Assembly: GCF_037949795.1 (NCBI RefSeq)
Contig: NZ_CP149932.1
Span: 1,663,001-1,727,000 of the forward strand
Direction: 5' to 3'
DNA: 64,000 nt
DNA from: Thioclava sp. GXIMD2076
Lineage (GTDB): Bacteria; Pseudomonadota; Alphaproteobacteria; Rhodobacterales; Rhodobacteraceae
The translations under genes and the position numbers were made by a program. Shown here one piece after another: positions 8,559-18,747 of this stretch. The notes beneath the pieces are model-generated. The model did no database searches. It worked only from the letters and a program-made list of their open reading frames with translations, and was not told the DNA's origin. Every line of letters begins with the position of its first letter. Within the stretch, counting starts at the first letter, position 1.

Positions 8559-9959
8559 ATGATTGCAGTGCGTGGTGTCGAAGGGCAGAAAATCGCGGTT
8601 CTGGGGCTCGGGCGGTCGGGGCTGGCCACAGCCGTGGCGCTGAAGGCGGGAGGGGCGGAGGTTCTGGCATGGGATGACAGCCCCGAGGGCCGCGCGCGGG
8701 CCGAGGAGGCGGGATATGCCTGCCGTGACCTGACAAAAGCGGGCGCGTTCGAGGATGTGGCGCTTCTGGTCGTCTCACCCGGTATTCCGCATCTCTATCC
8801 GCATCCAAATCCGGTGATCGCCGCGGCGATGGAGGCGGGTGTGCCGGTGGATAACGATATCGGGCTCTTCTATCGGTCTTGGGCGGGGCCGGACTGGGAC
8901 CAGTTCGAAACCACTCCGAAGACGATCTGCGTGACCGGTTCGAACGGGAAATCGACGACGACGGCGCTGATCCATCATGTGCTGACCCATTGCGGGCGGC
9001 GGGCGCAGATGGGCGGCAATATCGGACGTGGCGTACTGGATCTGGAGCCTGCCGAGGATGGCGATGTGGTGGTGCTGGAGCTGTCAAGCTACCAGACCGA
9101 TCTGGCGCGTGCGCTGACCCCCGATGTGGCGGTGTTCACCAATCTCTCGCCCGACCATCTCGACCGCCATGCGGGGATGGGGGGGTATTTTGCCGCCAAG
9201 CGCCGCCTCTTCGCCGAGGGCGGGCCGGATCGTGCGGTGATTGGCGTCGATGAGCCGGAAGGGGTCTATCTGGCCAACCAGATCGCTACCAATCGCGAGG
9301 ATGACCGGCTGATCCGCATTGCCGTCTCGCGCAAGCTGGGCGATTGGGGCTGGTCGGTCTTTGCGCGTAAGGGCTTTCTGAGCGAATGGCGCAAGGGGCG
9401 GCAGGTGGCGTCCATCGATCTGCGCGAGATCAAAGGGTTGCCGGGGGCGCATAACCACCAGAATGCCTGTGCAGCCTTTGCGGCACTGCGCGCCATCGGA
9501 CTGGCGCCGCGCGAGATCGAGGCGGCCTTCCATACATTTGCGGGGCTGCCCCATCGCAGCCAGCGCGTGGCCGAGAAGAAGGGCGTGGCATGGGTCAATG
9601 ATTCCAAGGCGACCAATGTCGATAGTGCCTCGAAGGCCCTGCAGGCGTTCAAGAATATCCGCTGGATTGCGGGCGGGCTTGGCAAGGAGGGCGGCGTGTC
9701 CTCGCTGGCCGGTGATCTGGACCATGTAAGGAAAGCCTATTTCATCGGCCATTCGGCGCGGGACTTCGCGCTGCAACTGACCGGTCTCGAGCACGAGATC
9801 TGCGAGACGATGGAGGCGGCCGTGGCGGCTTGTGCCCGCGATGCCGAGGCTGGAGATACAGTGCTTCTGGCGCCGGCGGCGGCGAGCTTCGACCAGTATG
9901 GCAGCTTCGAGAAACGTGGCGAGCATTTCGTCGCGCTGGTGGGGCAGTTGCCCGAATAG
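8559..9959 (+). CDS. murD: UDP-MurNAc-L-alanine:D-glutamate ligase MurD
   Basis: MurD adds D-glutamate to UDP-MurNAc-L-Ala. The 466-residue protein shows an N-terminal nucleotide-binding domain ([10 protein letters not shown] near residue 15), the SPGIP segment near 75, the ATP loop TGSNGKSTT near 128, ELSSYQ near 177, [10 protein letters not shown] near 195 and the C-terminal NDSKATN near 347. All are typical. It is preceded by a terminator and followed by a 247-base structured leader before ftsW, so it may be expressed largely on its own. It lies at its usual place in the dcw order. Confidence 0.96.
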   Translation: MIAVRGVEGQKIAVLGLGRSGLATAVALKAGGAEVLAWDDSPEGRARAEEAGYACRDLTKAGAFEDVALLVVSPGIPHLYPHPNPVIAAAMEAGVPVDNDIGLFYRSWAGPDWDQFETTPKTICVTGSNGKSTTTALIHHVLTHCGRRAQMGGNIGRGVLDLEPAEDGDVVVLELSSYQTDLARALTPDVAVFTNLSPDHLDRHAGMGGYFAAKRRLFAEGGPDRAVIGVDEPEGVYLANQIATNREDDRLIRIAVSRKLGDWGWSVFARKGFLSEWRKGRQVASIDLREIKGLPGAHNHQNACAAFAALRAIGLAPREIEAAFHTFAGLPHRSQRVAEKKGVAWVNDSKATNVDSASKALQAFKNIRWIAGGLGKEGGVSSLAGDLDHVRKAYFIGHSARDFALQLTGLEHEICETMEAAVAACARDAEAGDTVLLAPAAASFDQYGSFEKRGEHFVALVGQLPE

Positions 9960-9967
9960 GATTCGCC

Positions 9968-10025
9968 TTCACCTATCGCGAAAGGTGAATGTTTTGCGAT
10001 AGGTGCAGAATTGTCCCTTCACCTG
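9968..10025 (+). repeat. Overlapping inverted repeats with mutually exclusive pairings
   Basis: A perfect 10-bp inverted repeat CACCTATCGC (9970-9979) / GCGATAGGTG (9996-10005) overlaps a second, 6-bp one, TTCACC (9968-9973) / GGTGAA (9984-9989). A third copy, TTCACCTG (10018-10025), could pair with the same GGTGAA. The pairings exclude each other, and one would mask a Shine-Dalgarno-like AGGTGA directly before an ATG at 9989. It may be an RNA switch, a protein-binding site, or the murD terminator region, though no T-tract follows. Confidence 0.5.
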
Positions 10026-10120
10026 CGGGTTGTGGCGTATGCGCGCCACACCAGAGCACAGAACCGCCTGGCGACGCCGCGAAATCCCGCGAAATGCGCC
10101 GTAAATCGGCCATAGTTTAA
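9989..10120 (+). CDS. Possible 43-residue CxxC/CxxC microprotein in the ftsW leader
   Basis: An ATG preceded by AGGTGA opens a 43-codon frame ending in TAA at 10118-10120. The predicted peptide has cysteines at positions 3, 6, 15 and 18, giving two CxxC pairs separated by eight residues, and a basic segment KSREMRRK near the C-terminus. That spacing is compatible with a single bound zinc, but the cysteine codons partly derive from the inverted repeats, so chance is a real alternative. It could also act as a regulatory leader peptide for ftsW. I recognise no family. Confidence 0.25.
   Translation: MFCDRCRIVPSPAGCGVCAPHQSTEPPGDAAKSREMRRKSAIV
10031..10050 (+). other. Hairpin in the ftsW leader
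   Basis: TGTGGCG (10031-10037), loop TATGCG, CGCCACA (10044-10050): a perfect 7-bp stem lying between the upstream inverted repeats and the terminator-like element at 10161. Confidence 0.45.
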
Positions 10121-10160
10121 CTAGCCATACAGTATGAATTGCGTTAGCATCGGAGACAGA

Positions 10161-10181
10161 CCCGGAAAACGGGCATTTTTT
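10161..10181 (+). terminator. Short terminator-like element just before ftsW
   Basis: CCCG (10161-10164), loop GAAAA, CGGG (10170-10173), then CATTTTTT ending 25 bases before the ftsW ATG. The stem is only 4 bp, so alone it would be a weak terminator. Its place at the end of a structured leader makes an attenuator role possible. Confidence 0.3.
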
Positions 10182-10206
10182 CGAGGCAGTACGGCAGTAA
10201 CAGCCC

Positions 10207-11376
10207 ATGACAGATATGGTTTTCGGCACCGCGCCTTCGCGCGTCGGTGAACCTGTACTTCCACGCTGGTGGCGCACCATTGACAAATGGGCGTTGTCCT
10301 GCGTGCTGATCCTGTTCGGGATCGGAATGCTTTTGGGGCTCGCGGCATCCGTGCCGCTGGCTGAAAAGAACGGGCTCGAGCCGTTTTACTATGTGAAACG
10401 GCAGGCGTTCTTCGGCGGGTCGGGCATCATCACGATGCTGCTCTGCTCGATGATGAGCCCGCGTCAGGTGCGCCGTATGGGCGTTCTGGCTTTCTTTGTC
10501 TGTTTTGCGGCCATTCTAGCGCTTCCGTTTGTCGGCACCGATTTCGGCAAAGGCGCGATCCGCTGGTTTTCTTTCGGCTTTGCCTCGGTCCAGCCCTCGG
10601 AATTCCTCAAACCCGCTTTCATCATCATTGCCGGCTGGTTCATGGCGGCGGCCCATGAGGTCGCAGGCCCTCCGGGACGGCTCTATTCCTTCATCCTGAT
10701 GGCGATCATTGTTGTGCTTCTGGCACTGCAGCCCGATTTCGGTCAGGCCTCGCTCGTGCTCTTCTCGTGGATGGTGATGTATTTCGTGGCTGGTGCGCCG
10801 ATCACGCTTCTGGCTGTGGTGGGCGGTCTGACGGCTGTCGGCGGTGTCACTGCCTATAACTTCTCGGATCACTTCGCCCGCCGGATCAACGGCTTCCTGT
10901 CGCCCGAGATCGATCCGCGCACGCAGATCGGCTATGCCACCAACGCCATCCAGGAGGGCGGCTTCTTCGGTGTGGGCGTGGGCGAGGGCACGGTGAAATG
11001 GTCGCTCCCCGATGCGCATACCGATTTCATCATCGCGGTCGCGGCAGAGGAATACGGGCTGATCCTCGTGCTGATCATCATCGCGCTCTATGCGACCGTG
11101 GTCATGCGCTCGATGCTGCGCCTGATGCGCGAGCGTGATCCTTTCACGCGGCTTGCCGGCTGCGGTCTGGCGGCGGCCTTCGGCGTGCAGGCCTTCATCA
11201 ACATGGCGGTGGCCGTGCGGCTTCTGCCCTCCAAGGGGATGACGCTGCCTTTCGTGAGCTATGGTGGTTCGTCGATGATCGCCTCGGGGATTGCGGTGGG
11301 CATGTTGCTCGCGCTGACCCGTTCGCGCCCGCAGGGGCAGATTTCGGATATTCTGGCGCGCCATAATCGCGGCTGA
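10207..11376 (+). CDS. ftsW: Divisome SEDS glycosyltransferase FtsW
   Basis: FtsW is the septal peptidoglycan glycosyltransferase of the SEDS family and works with FtsI. The 389-residue protein has about ten membrane helices. SEDS landmarks include [13 protein letters not shown] and [10 protein letters not shown] (residues about 111-140), [10 protein letters not shown] near 178 and the C-terminal [11 protein letters not shown] near 348. It begins the ftsW-murG-murC block and is preceded by the structured murD-ftsW leader, the most unusual gap in the cluster. murG starts 11 bases after its stop. Confidence 0.95.
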   Translation: MTDMVFGTAPSRVGEPVLPRWWRTIDKWALSCVLILFGIGMLLGLAASVPLAEKNGLEPFYYVKRQAFFGGSGIITMLLCSMMSPRQVRRMGVLAFFVCFAAILALPFVGTDFGKGAIRWFSFGFASVQPSEFLKPAFIIIAGWFMAAAHEVAGPPGRLYSFILMAIIVVLLALQPDFGQASLVLFSWMVMYFVAGAPITLLAVVGGLTAVGGVTAYNFSDHFARRINGFLSPEIDPRTQIGYATNAIQEGGFFGVGVGEGTVKWSLPDAHTDFIIAVAAEEYGLILVLIIIALYATVVMRSMLRLMRERDPFTRLAGCGLAAAFGVQAFINMAVAVRLLPSKGMTLPFVSYGGSSMIASGIAVGMLLALTRSRPQGQISDILARHNRG

Positions 11377-11387
11377 GAGGGGATGGC

Positions 11388-12491
11388 ATGACACAAGAGG
11401 CAGCCCCTCTTCTTCTGATCGCGGCAGGCGGGACGGGCGGGCATATGTTTCCCGCCCAAGCGCTTGCCGAGGAAATGGTGCGCAAAGGCTGGCGGGTGAA
11501 ACTGTCCACCGATGCGCGGGGTGCGCGCTATGCGGGGGGCTTTCCGCATGTGGTGCAGATCGAACAGGTGAATTCGGCGACCTTCGCCCGTGGCGGCCTG
11601 CTTGCGCGGCTGATGGTGCCGTTGCGTATCCTGAGCGGCATTGCCTCCGCTGTCGGGCGGAACATGCGTGACAAGCCCGCAGCCGTTGTGGGCTTTGGCG
11701 GCTATCCGACGGTGCCCGCGCTGGCCTCGGCCTATCTTCTGGGCCTGCCGCGCGCGATCCACGAGCAGAATGGCGTCATGGGCAAGGTGAACCGCAAATT
11801 CGCGCCCAAGGTCGGGGCGGTGGCCTGTGGCACATGGCCAACCGACCTGCCCGCAGGGGTGCGCGGCGTCCATACCGGCAATCCGGTGCGCGGGGCCGTT
11901 CTGGAACGTGCGGGGGCACCCTATATCGTGCCGGGCGATTACCCGATGTCGCTCCTGGTGATGGGCGGCAGCCAAGGCGCGCGCATCCTGTCGGATGTGG
12001 TGCCTGCGGCGCTGGCGCTTCTGTCGCCCGAGATGCGGCGCAATCTGCGTGTGGCCCATCAGGCCCGTCCCGAGGATCTCGACCGTGTGGTTGCGGCCTA
12101 TAGCGAGGCGGGGATCGTGGCCGAGGTGCAATCCTTCTTCAACGATGTGCCGCGCCGCTTGACCGAGGCGCAGCTGGTGATCTCGCGCTCGGGGGCCTCC
12201 TCGGTCGCCGATATCGCGGTGGTCGGGCGTCCGGCGATTCTGGTGCCCTTTGCGGCCGCAGCCGGGGACCACCAGAGCGCCAATGCCAAGGGCCTCGCCG
12301 CGACCGGTGGCGCGATCGTGATCCCCGAGAGCCGCCTGACCCCCGAGGCGCTGGCCGAGCAGGTGGGTCTGGTGCTTGCAAATCCCGACGGTGCCCTGCA
12401 GATGGCGCGCGCAAGCCAGAGCTACGGCATTACCGATGCCACCGACCGGCTTGTGGAGATGGTCGAACAACTAACAGGAGGCGCGCGATGA
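11388..12491 (+). CDS. murG: Lipid II-forming N-acetylglucosaminyltransferase MurG
   Basis: MurG transfers GlcNAc from UDP-GlcNAc to lipid I on the cytoplasmic membrane face. The 367-residue GT-B enzyme has the N-terminal [10 protein letters not shown] loop near residue 13, [11 protein letters not shown] near 103, HEQNGVMG near 125, VMGGSQGAR near 188 and the C-terminal [10 protein letters not shown] donor-binding segment near 265. Its last four bases overlap the murC start (ATGA), as in many dcw clusters. Confidence 0.96.
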   Translation: MTQEAAPLLLIAAGGTGGHMFPAQALAEEMVRKGWRVKLSTDARGARYAGGFPHVVQIEQVNSATFARGGLLARLMVPLRILSGIASAVGRNMRDKPAAVVGFGGYPTVPALASAYLLGLPRAIHEQNGVMGKVNRKFAPKVGAVACGTWPTDLPAGVRGVHTGNPVRGAVLERAGAPYIVPGDYPMSLLVMGGSQGARILSDVVPAALALLSPEMRRNLRVAHQARPEDLDRVVAAYSEAGIVAEVQSFFNDVPRRLTEAQLVISRSGASSVADIAVVGRPAILVPFAAAAGDHQSANAKGLAATGGAIVIPESRLTPEALAEQVGLVLANPDGALQMARASQSYGITDATDRLVEMVEQLTGGAR

Positions 12492-13918
12492 ACGCGACGA
12501 AGCTGCCCGGTGAACTCGGGCCGATCCATTTTATCGGCATGGGCGGGATCGGGATGTCCGGCATTGCCGAGGTGCTCTTGACCCAAGGGTTCACGGTGCA
12601 GGGCTCGGATGCGAAAGCCTCCAAGATCACCGACCGTCTGGAAGAGCTGGGGGCGACCTTCTTCGAGGGCCAGCGCGCCGAGAATATCGGGAATGCGGGT
12701 GTTGTGGTGATGTCCTCGGCCATCAAGCCGGGCAATCCCGAGCTGGAAGAGGCGCGCAAGCGCGGCCTACCGGTGGTGCGCCGCGCCGAGATGCTGGCCG
12801 AACTGATGCGCCTGCGTTCCAATATCGCCATCGGGGGCACACATGGGAAGACGACCACCACGACCATGGTGGCGACCCTGCTGGATCGGGGGAATTTCGA
12901 CCCGACCGTTATCAATGGCGGCGTGATCCATGCCTATGGCTCCAATGCGCGGGCGGGCGAGGGCGAGTGGATGGTGGTCGAGGCCGACGAATCCGACGGC
13001 TCGTTCAACCGCCTGCCGGCAACGATTGCCATCGTCACCAATATCGATCCCGAGCATATGGAGCATTGGGGCAGCTTTGATGCGCTGCGCAAGGGCTTCT
13101 ATGATTTCGTGTCGAACATCCCCTTCTACGGTCTGGCCGTGTGCTGCACCGACCATCCCGAGGTGCAGACGCTGGTCGGCAAGCTGACCGACCGTCGCGT
13201 GACGACCTTCGGCTTCAACGCGCAGGCCGATGTGCGCGCGCTGAACCTGCGCTACGAGCGCGGGATCGCACAGTTCGACATTGCCCTTCAGGGCGAGGAG
13301 CATGACGAGAACGATCGTCCGAAGCTGATCGAGGGCTGCACCCTCCCGATGCCCGGTGACCATAACGTCTCGAACGCGCTGGCCGCTGTGGCAGTCGCCC
13401 GCCATCTGGGGATGAAGCGTGACGAGATCCGTGATGCACTGGCCAATTTCAAGGGTGTGAACCGCCGCTTCACCAAAGTGGGCGAGGTCCTTGGCGGGGT
13501 CGCGATCATCGACGATTACGGTCACCATCCTGTTGAAATCGCAGCCGTTCTGAAGGCCGCGCGTCAGGCGGTCTCGGGCTCGCCCGGGGCGCGGGTGATC
13601 GCCGTGCACCAGCCGCACCGCTATTCGCGCCTGCATTCGCTCTTCGATGATTTCTGCACCTGTTTCAACGAGGCCGACGTGGTCGCCATCGCCGAGGTCT
13701 ATTCGGCAGGTGAGGACCCGATCGAGGGCGCGACCCGCGAGGATCTGGTGGCCGGTCTGATCCAGCACGGCCACCGCCATGCCCGCGCCATCCTGTCGGA
13801 GGACGATCTGGCGCGGCTCGTGCGTGAACAGGCCCGTCCGGGCGATATCGTGGTCTGTCTGGGCGCGGGCACGATCTCGACATGGGCCAACGGGCTCCCC
13901 GCCAAGCTGGGCGCCTGA
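12488..13918 (+). CDS. murC: UDP-N-acetylmuramate:L-alanine ligase MurC
   Basis: MurC attaches L-alanine to UDP-MurNAc, the first Mur ligase step. The 476-residue protein has the N-terminal [12 protein letters not shown] loop near residue 14, the ATP loop [11 protein letters not shown] near 117, the EADESDGSF block near 162, [13 protein letters not shown] near 180 and [10 protein letters not shown] near 342. It overlaps murG and is followed by a 241-base gap with three hairpins before the next gene. Confidence 0.96.
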   Translation: MNATKLPGELGPIHFIGMGGIGMSGIAEVLLTQGFTVQGSDAKASKITDRLEELGATFFEGQRAENIGNAGVVVMSSAIKPGNPELEEARKRGLPVVRRAEMLAELMRLRSNIAIGGTHGKTTTTTMVATLLDRGNFDPTVINGGVIHAYGSNARAGEGEWMVVEADESDGSFNRLPATIAIVTNIDPEHMEHWGSFDALRKGFYDFVSNIPFYGLAVCCTDHPEVQTLVGKLTDRRVTTFGFNAQADVRALNLRYERGIAQFDIALQGEEHDENDRPKLIEGCTLPMPGDHNVSNALAAVAVARHLGMKRDEIRDALANFKGVNRRFTKVGEVLGGVAIIDDYGHHPVEIAAVLKAARQAVSGSPGARVIAVHQPHRYSRLHSLFDDFCTCFNEADVVAIAEVYSAGEDPIEGATREDLVAGLIQHGHRHARAILSEDDLARLVREQARPGDIVVCLGAGTISTWANGLPAKLGA

Positions 13919-14038
13919 GAAGATCGGGGCGCTCGTTCAGACGGTGCGCCCGCATGTCATGCCAACCTCGTGAAGGGGGTGGGCTGGTAACGAGTAGAGG
14001 GCAAGCCGCCGGATTTGTGTGGCTTGTCCGTTGGATGG

Positions 14039-14121
14039 CAGAGACGTTCTCTGTCTCCGGACGATGCCGGTCTGTCCGCCGGAGCGGCATCGGACTGGGC
14101 CGGTCCCCTCGCGGGCCGGCC
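14039..14121 (+). other. Three hairpins in the murC-DUF2484 gap
   Basis: The gap 13919-14159 contains CAGAGA/TCTCTG (14039-14053), a perfect 8-bp CGATGCCG/CGGCATCG (14062-14092) and GGCCGG/CCGGCC (14098-14121), the last followed by ATTTCTTTC. The third could be a weak terminator for the ftsW-murG-murC block. No small gene is convincing here. Confidence 0.45.
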
Positions 14122-14159
14122 ATTTCTTTCGAACCGCCCGTGTGATGGGCAGAGGAGCC

Positions 14160-14432
14160 ATGCGCATGTCGCTTTCCCTTAGTCTTGCCTGCCTTTGGGT
14201 GGTCCTGGCCTCTGTCGCGGCGATGGGGCCGCAGCGCTGGCACTGGATGGCGGCATGGGCGCTGATTGCGACCGGCGTTCCCATTCTGGGCGGGGTTACC
14301 TATCAGCAGGGGCCGATCTGGGGGCTGGTTGTGCTGGCGGCGGGGATGTCGGTGCTGCGCTGGCCGTTGCGGCGGCTGATCCAGCGTCTTCATGCCGATG
14401 GACGCCTGCGCGACGAGCGTCAGGACGCCTGA
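14160..14432 (+). CDS. DUF2484 family small membrane protein
   Basis: The 90-residue product is almost entirely hydrophobic, with two to three predicted membrane helices (about residues 3-20, 26-42 and 46-65) and a short basic C-terminal tail (RRLIQRLHADGRLRDERQDA region). I recognise it as the DUF2484 protein found between murC and murB in Rhodobacterales; its function is unknown. The start at 14160 is chosen for the AGAGGAG ribosome site 4-9 bases upstream. Its fixed place among peptidoglycan genes suggests an envelope or division role, which is inference. Confidence 0.8.
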   Translation: MRMSLSLSLACLWVVLASVAAMGPQRWHWMAAWALIATGVPILGGVTYQQGPIWGLVVLAAGMSVLRWPLRRLIQRLHADGRLRDERQDA

Positions 14433-14503
14433 TCGCCCTTGTGCGCCTGCTGCAACCTGTCTTGGCCCTTGCTGTGCTCGGGTGGCTTCGCTAGGAAGCC
14501 TCT

Positions 14504-15436
14504 ATGACCGATATGCTTTCTCCTTCCACCTATCAGCCGCGCGGCGCACTTGGCGCAGGGCGTGCTTTGTCCGATCTGACATGGCTGCGTGTGGGCGGCC
14601 CCGCGGACTGGTTCTTCCAGCCCGCCGATGCACAGGATCTGGCGGCGTTTCTCGCGGGGCTTCCCGAGAATATCGCCGTTTTCCCGATGGGGGTGGGCTC
14701 CAACCTCATCGTGCGTGATGGCGGCTTGCGCGCGGTGGTCATCCGGCTGGGGCGGGGTTTCAACGCCATTACATTCGAGGGCAACAGGGTGACGGCAGGG
14801 GCTGCGGCGCTCGATGCGCATGTGGCGCGCAAGGCGGCAGCCGAGGGGCTGGATCTGACCTTCCTGCGCACGATCCCGGGTTCGGTTGGTGGTGCCGTGC
14901 GGATGAATGCGGGCTGCTATGGCACCTATGTGGCCGATCACCTCGTGGAAATCGGCGTGGTGACGCGGACGGGCGCGGTCCGCACGATCAAGGCGACAGA
15001 TCTCGGTCTGGCATATCGCCAGAGCGATCTGCCCGAAGGCTGGGTCATCACCCATGCCGTGTTCGAGGCCGCGTCGGGCGATCCGGTGGAACTGGAGGCG
15101 CGGATGGCGGACCAGCTGGCCAAACGCGATGCCTCCCAGCCAACAAAAGAGCGTAGCGCGGGCTCGACCTTCCGCAATCCGGCCGGTTTCAGCTCGACCG
15201 GGCGCGCCGATGACGTGCATGACCTTAAGGCATGGAAGGTGATCGACGATGCCGGAATGCGCGGCGCGCGTCTGGGCGGGGCGCAGATGTCGGAGATGCA
15301 TTCCAACTTCCTGATCAATGCGGGAGGGGCAACGGCCGCCGATCTGGAAGGGCTGGGAGAGGAAGTCCGCAAAAAAGTTTTGCTCAATAGCGGAATTGAG
15401 CTACAATGGGAAATCATGCGCGTCGGAGAGAGATAA
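14504..15436 (+). CDS. murB: UDP-N-acetylenolpyruvoylglucosamine reductase MurB
   Basis: MurB reduces UDP-GlcNAc-enolpyruvate to UDP-MurNAc with NADPH and FAD. The 310-residue protein matches the type II (YvcK-less, shorter) MurB form: [12 protein letters not shown] near residue 27, [12 protein letters not shown] near 63, the FAD-contacting [17 protein letters not shown] near 124-140, the catalytic serine segment SAGSTFRNP near 220 and a C-terminal [13 protein letters not shown] block near 263. It follows DUF2484 by 71 bases and precedes ddl. Confidence 0.95.
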   Translation: MTDMLSPSTYQPRGALGAGRALSDLTWLRVGGPADWFFQPADAQDLAAFLAGLPENIAVFPMGVGSNLIVRDGGLRAVVIRLGRGFNAITFEGNRVTAGAAALDAHVARKAAAEGLDLTFLRTIPGSVGGAVRMNAGCYGTYVADHLVEIGVVTRTGAVRTIKATDLGLAYRQSDLPEGWVITHAVFEAASGDPVELEARMADQLAKRDASQPTKERSAGSTFRNPAGFSSTGRADDVHDLKAWKVIDDAGMRGARLGGAQMSEMHSNFLINAGGATAADLEGLGEEVRKKVLLNSGIELQWEIMRVGER

Positions 15437-15494
15437 GGTCCGCCAAAGGACCGTCTTCTGGCAGTGACCGGCGGGCTTAACCAAAATACATAAA

Positions 15495-15508
15495 CGGGGA
15501 AAACCCCG
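15495..15508 (+). other. Short hairpin abutting the ddl ribosome site
   Basis: CGGGG (15495-15499), loop AAAA, CCCCG (15504-15508), ending 9 bases before the ddl ATG and next to the GAGG ribosome site at 15511-15514. Such a stable mini-hairpin could influence translation initiation. Confidence 0.4.
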
Positions 15509-15517
15509 ACGAGGCAA

Positions 15518-16444
15518 ATGATGGCGGGTAAGTCGAGCAGGACGACCCAGCTTGTGGCGGTATTGATGGGAGGGGCATCGGCGGAACGCGATGTGTCGCT
15601 TTCGTCCGGGCGTGAATGCGCTATCGCCTTGCGGGCTGCGGGATATGAGGTGATCGAGGTCGATGCGGGCCCCGATCTGGCGCAGCGTCTCACCGAGATC
15701 AAGCCGGATGTCGTCTTCAACGCGCTGCATGGCCGTTGGGGCGAGGATGGCTGTGTGCAGGGCATGCTGGAATGGCTGCGTATCCCCTATACCCATTCGG
15801 GCGTGCTGGCTTCGGCCATGTCGATGGACAAGGACCGGTCCAAGACTGCCTACCGTCAGGCAGGTCTGCCGGTGGTCGAGAGCGTGATCGCGCCGCGCGA
15901 CGAGGTGCGCAGCCGACATTTCCTGCCGCCCCCCTATGTGGTCAAACCCAATAACGAGGGCTCCTCGGTCGGCGTCTATATCGTCAACGAGGCGGCCAAC
16001 AGCCCGCCGCAGCTGTCGGATGATATGCCCGAGAGCGTCATGGTCGAGACCTATGTGCCCGGGCGCGAGCTGACCTGTGCCGTGATGGAGGATCGCGCCT
16101 TCTGCGTGACCGAGATCGTCACCACCGGCTGGTATGACTATCACGCGAAATATTCGACCGGAGGATCGCGCCATATTTGCCCCGCCGAGATCCCCGAGGA
16201 GATCGCGAGAGCCTGTCAGGACTATGCGCTGCGTGCGCATGTGGCGCTTGGCTGCCGGGGCATCTCGCGCACCGATTTCCGCTGGGATGACAGCCGTGGG
16301 CTTGCGGGGCTGTTCCTGCTGGAGACCAATAACCAGCCCGGTATGACGCCGACCTCGCTCGTGCCCGAGCAGGCGCTGGAGGCGGGGATCGATTTCCCTG
16401 CGCTCTGCCGCTGGATCGTGGAGGATGCCTCATGCGGAAGATGA
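15518..16444 (+). CDS. ddl: D-alanine:D-alanine ligase
   Basis: Ddl makes the D-Ala-D-Ala dipeptide used by MurF. The 308-residue ATP-grasp enzyme has the N-terminal [14 protein letters not shown] motif near residue 13, [10 protein letters not shown] near 70, SMDKDRSK near 103, [11 protein letters not shown] near 145, a VPGRELT segment near 178 and the metal-binding [15 protein letters not shown] near 266. The first codons are ATG ATG; I keep the first. The ftsQ start lies inside its last 13 bases. Confidence 0.95.
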   Translation: MMAGKSSRTTQLVAVLMGGASAERDVSLSSGRECAIALRAAGYEVIEVDAGPDLAQRLTEIKPDVVFNALHGRWGEDGCVQGMLEWLRIPYTHSGVLASAMSMDKDRSKTAYRQAGLPVVESVIAPRDEVRSRHFLPPPYVVKPNNEGSSVGVYIVNEAANSPPQLSDDMPESVMVETYVPGRELTCAVMEDRAFCVTEIVTTGWYDYHAKYSTGGSRHICPAEIPEEIARACQDYALRAHVALGCRGISRTDFRWDDSRGLAGLFLLETNNQPGMTPTSLVPEQALEAGIDFPALCRWIVEDASCGR

Positions 16445-17388
16445 AGGCATCGCGCCTTCCCGAGGAGGGGAAATGGGCTGGCACCCATGCTGTTGGAGGT
16501 GTAGCGCGCGCCCAGCAGGGCCAGCTCTATGTCCGCCGGTCCTCGCGCCGCAAGGACCCCGCGCCCTCGCGGCTCGCTTTCCGGCTGCATCGGCTGTGGC
16601 TGACGCCCATCGTGCGGTCGCTGACGCGGATCGGGGTGCCCACCTTTATCGTGGTGCTGGGGCTCGGGATCTATTTCGGCGATGCGGGGCGGCGGGCGGA
16701 TATGCTGCAGGCCTTCGATGACATCAAGACCTCGATCCAGAACCGTCCGCAGTTCATGGTCAATTCGCTGAAGGTCGAGGGCGCGAGCCCCGAGGTCGAG
16801 CAAGCGGTCTATACGATGCTGCCCACGGGGCTTCCGGTCTCGTCCTTCAAGATCGATCTGGGCCAGTATCGCGACACGATCATGCGGCTCGACGCGGTGG
16901 CTGATGCCTCGATCAGCATCAAATCCGGCGGTGTGCTGGATGTGGTCGTGACCGAGCGCAATCCGGTCATGCTGTGGCGGACGGCGAGCGGGCTGGAGAT
17001 GCTCGATGCGACCGGCCATCGGGTGGCGACGCTTCTGGACCGTTCCGCGCGCTCCGATCTGCCGCTGATCGCCGGCCGCGGGGCCAACAAGGCAGTGCCC
17101 GAGGCGCTTTCAATCCTGAAGGCGATGGGCCCGCTGTTGCCCAAGGCGCGCGGGCTGATCCGTGTGGGGCAGCGTCGCTGGGACATCGCGCTCGAGAATG
17201 ACCGGCGCGTGATGTTGCCGCAGGAGCAGCCCGTGGCCGCCGTCGAGCGCCTTCTGGCGATGAATACCGCCGAAGATGTGCTTGCGCGTGACTTTACGGT
17301 GATCGACCTCCGTGACAAGGGTCGTCCGACGATCCGCCTGACGCCCCACGCGATGGAAAGCTATCGCGCTATCGCTCATAACTACTGA
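16432..17388 (+). CDS. ftsQ: Cell division protein FtsQ
   Basis: FtsQ is a bitopic divisome protein that links early and late division proteins through FtsL and FtsB. The 318-residue product has a long basic cytoplasmic N-terminus (about 65 residues), one membrane helix (about 66-83), then a POTRA domain beginning at the [12 protein letters not shown] segment (about 104) and the beta FtsQ domain ending near the [10 protein letters not shown] strand. A GGAGG site at 16420-16424 supports the start at 16432 despite overlap with ddl. The long N-terminus is common in this bacterial group. Confidence 0.93.
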   Translation: MRKMKASRLPEEGKWAGTHAVGGVARAQQGQLYVRRSSRRKDPAPSRLAFRLHRLWLTPIVRSLTRIGVPTFIVVLGLGIYFGDAGRRADMLQAFDDIKTSIQNRPQFMVNSLKVEGASPEVEQAVYTMLPTGLPVSSFKIDLGQYRDTIMRLDAVADASISIKSGGVLDVVVTERNPVMLWRTASGLEMLDATGHRVATLLDRSARSDLPLIAGRGANKAVPEALSILKAMGPLLPKARGLIRVGQRRWDIALENDRRVMLPQEQPVAAVERLLAMNTAEDVLARDFTVIDLRDKGRPTIRLTPHAMESYRAIAHNY

Positions 17389-17412
17389 GCCCATAAGACC
17401 GAGACCTGACGT

Positions 17413-18747
17413 ATGCCCGAATTCTACCAAGCCCAGAGAGCGATGCGCAGTATGCGCAAGGCCGCGATGCAGCGCGGTGTCGTGGCGCTGTTGGATATCG
17501 GCACCTCGAAGATCGTCTGTCTGGTGCTGAAGGTCGAGAGCACGAACGGGCTGGAGCAGGTCGAGGGGGCGGCGCCGCTTGCGGGTCAGTCCTCCTTCAA
17601 GGTGATCGGGGCCGCTACGACACGGTCGCGCGGGGTGCGCTTTGGCGAGATCGATACGATGGCACAGACCGAGCGTGCGATCCGCACGGTGGTGCAGGCC
17701 GCGCAGAAGAAGGCCGCGATCCGTGTCGATCATGTGATTGCCTGTTTCGCCGGCGGCGAGCCGCGCAGCTACGGGCTGACGGGGCAGGTCGAGATTGCCG
17801 GAGATCAGGTGACAGGGCAGGATGTAGGCCGTGTGCTGGCCGCGTGTGATGTGCCCGATTTCGGGGCGGGGCGCGAGGTGCTGCATGCCCAGCCGGTAAA
17901 TTTCGCGCTCGACCACCGCTCGGGCCTGTCGGACCCGCGCGGCCATGCAGGGCGCAAGCTGGCCACCGATATGCATCTGCTGACGGTGGATGGGTTCGTG
18001 CTCCAGAACCTCGTGAACGCGATCCGGCGCTGCGATCTGGAACTGGCGGGGGTGGCCAGCTCGGCCTATGTGTCGGGCGTTGCCTCGCTGGTGGAGGACG
18101 AGCAGGAGCTGGGCGCGGCCTGTATCGATCTGGGCGGCGGCGCGTCGGGGCTGTCGATCTTTATGAAGAAACATATGATCTATGCCGATGCGGTGCGCAT
18201 GGGGGGCGATCACATCACCTCCGATATCTCGGCGGGGCTGCAGGTTTCGGGACAGTTGGCCGAACGTCTCAAGACGGTGCATGGCGGGGTTCACGCGACC
18301 TCGATGGATGACCGCGAGATGATCGAGCTGGCGGCCAATTCGGGGGATTGGGAAAAAGACAGCCGCACCGCCACGCGTGCGGAACTGATCGGGATCATCC
18401 GTCCGCGTGTCGAAGAGATCTTCGAGGAGATCAAGGCGCGACTGGATGTGGCGGGCTTCTCGCATATGCCGAGCCAGCAGATCGTGCTGACGGGCGGCAC
18501 GAGCCAGCTGCCCGGTATCGACGGCATGGCCGCGCGAATCCTTGGCCATAGCGTGCGTCTCGGACGGCCCTTGCGCGTGCAGGGCCTGCCACAGCAGGCC
18601 ACATCGGCGGGTTTTAGCGCAATTGTCGGCCTCGCTCTGCATGCGACCAATCCACAGGATGAGTGGTGGGATTTCGAGATCCCCGTCGACCGGATGGGCG
18701 GGCGCAGTCTGCGGCGTGCCTTCCGCTGGTTCAAGGATAACTGGTAA
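17413..18747 (+). CDS. ftsA: Cell division protein FtsA
   Basis: FtsA is an actin-like ATPase that tethers FtsZ filaments to the membrane. The 444-residue protein has the phosphate-1 loop LLDIGTSKIVCLVLK near residue 27, the SHS2-domain region, IDLGGGASGLSIF near 239, VLTGGTSQLPGI near 359 and a C-terminal amphipathic helix rich in Arg/Trp/Phe (RRAFRWFKDNW) that serves as the membrane anchor. It follows ftsQ by 24 bases. The 259 bases after it separate it from ftsZ. Confidence 0.96.
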   Translation: MPEFYQAQRAMRSMRKAAMQRGVVALLDIGTSKIVCLVLKVESTNGLEQVEGAAPLAGQSSFKVIGAATTRSRGVRFGEIDTMAQTERAIRTVVQAAQKKAAIRVDHVIACFAGGEPRSYGLTGQVEIAGDQVTGQDVGRVLAACDVPDFGAGREVLHAQPVNFALDHRSGLSDPRGHAGRKLATDMHLLTVDGFVLQNLVNAIRRCDLELAGVASSAYVSGVASLVEDEQELGAACIDLGGGASGLSIFMKKHMIYADAVRMGGDHITSDISAGLQVSGQLAERLKTVHGGVHATSMDDREMIELAANSGDWEKDSRTATRAELIGIIRPRVEEIFEEIKARLDVAGFSHMPSQQIVLTGGTSQLPGIDGMAARILGHSVRLGRPLRVQGLPQQATSAGFSAIVGLALHATNPQDEWWDFEIPVDRMGGRSLRRAFRWFKDNW

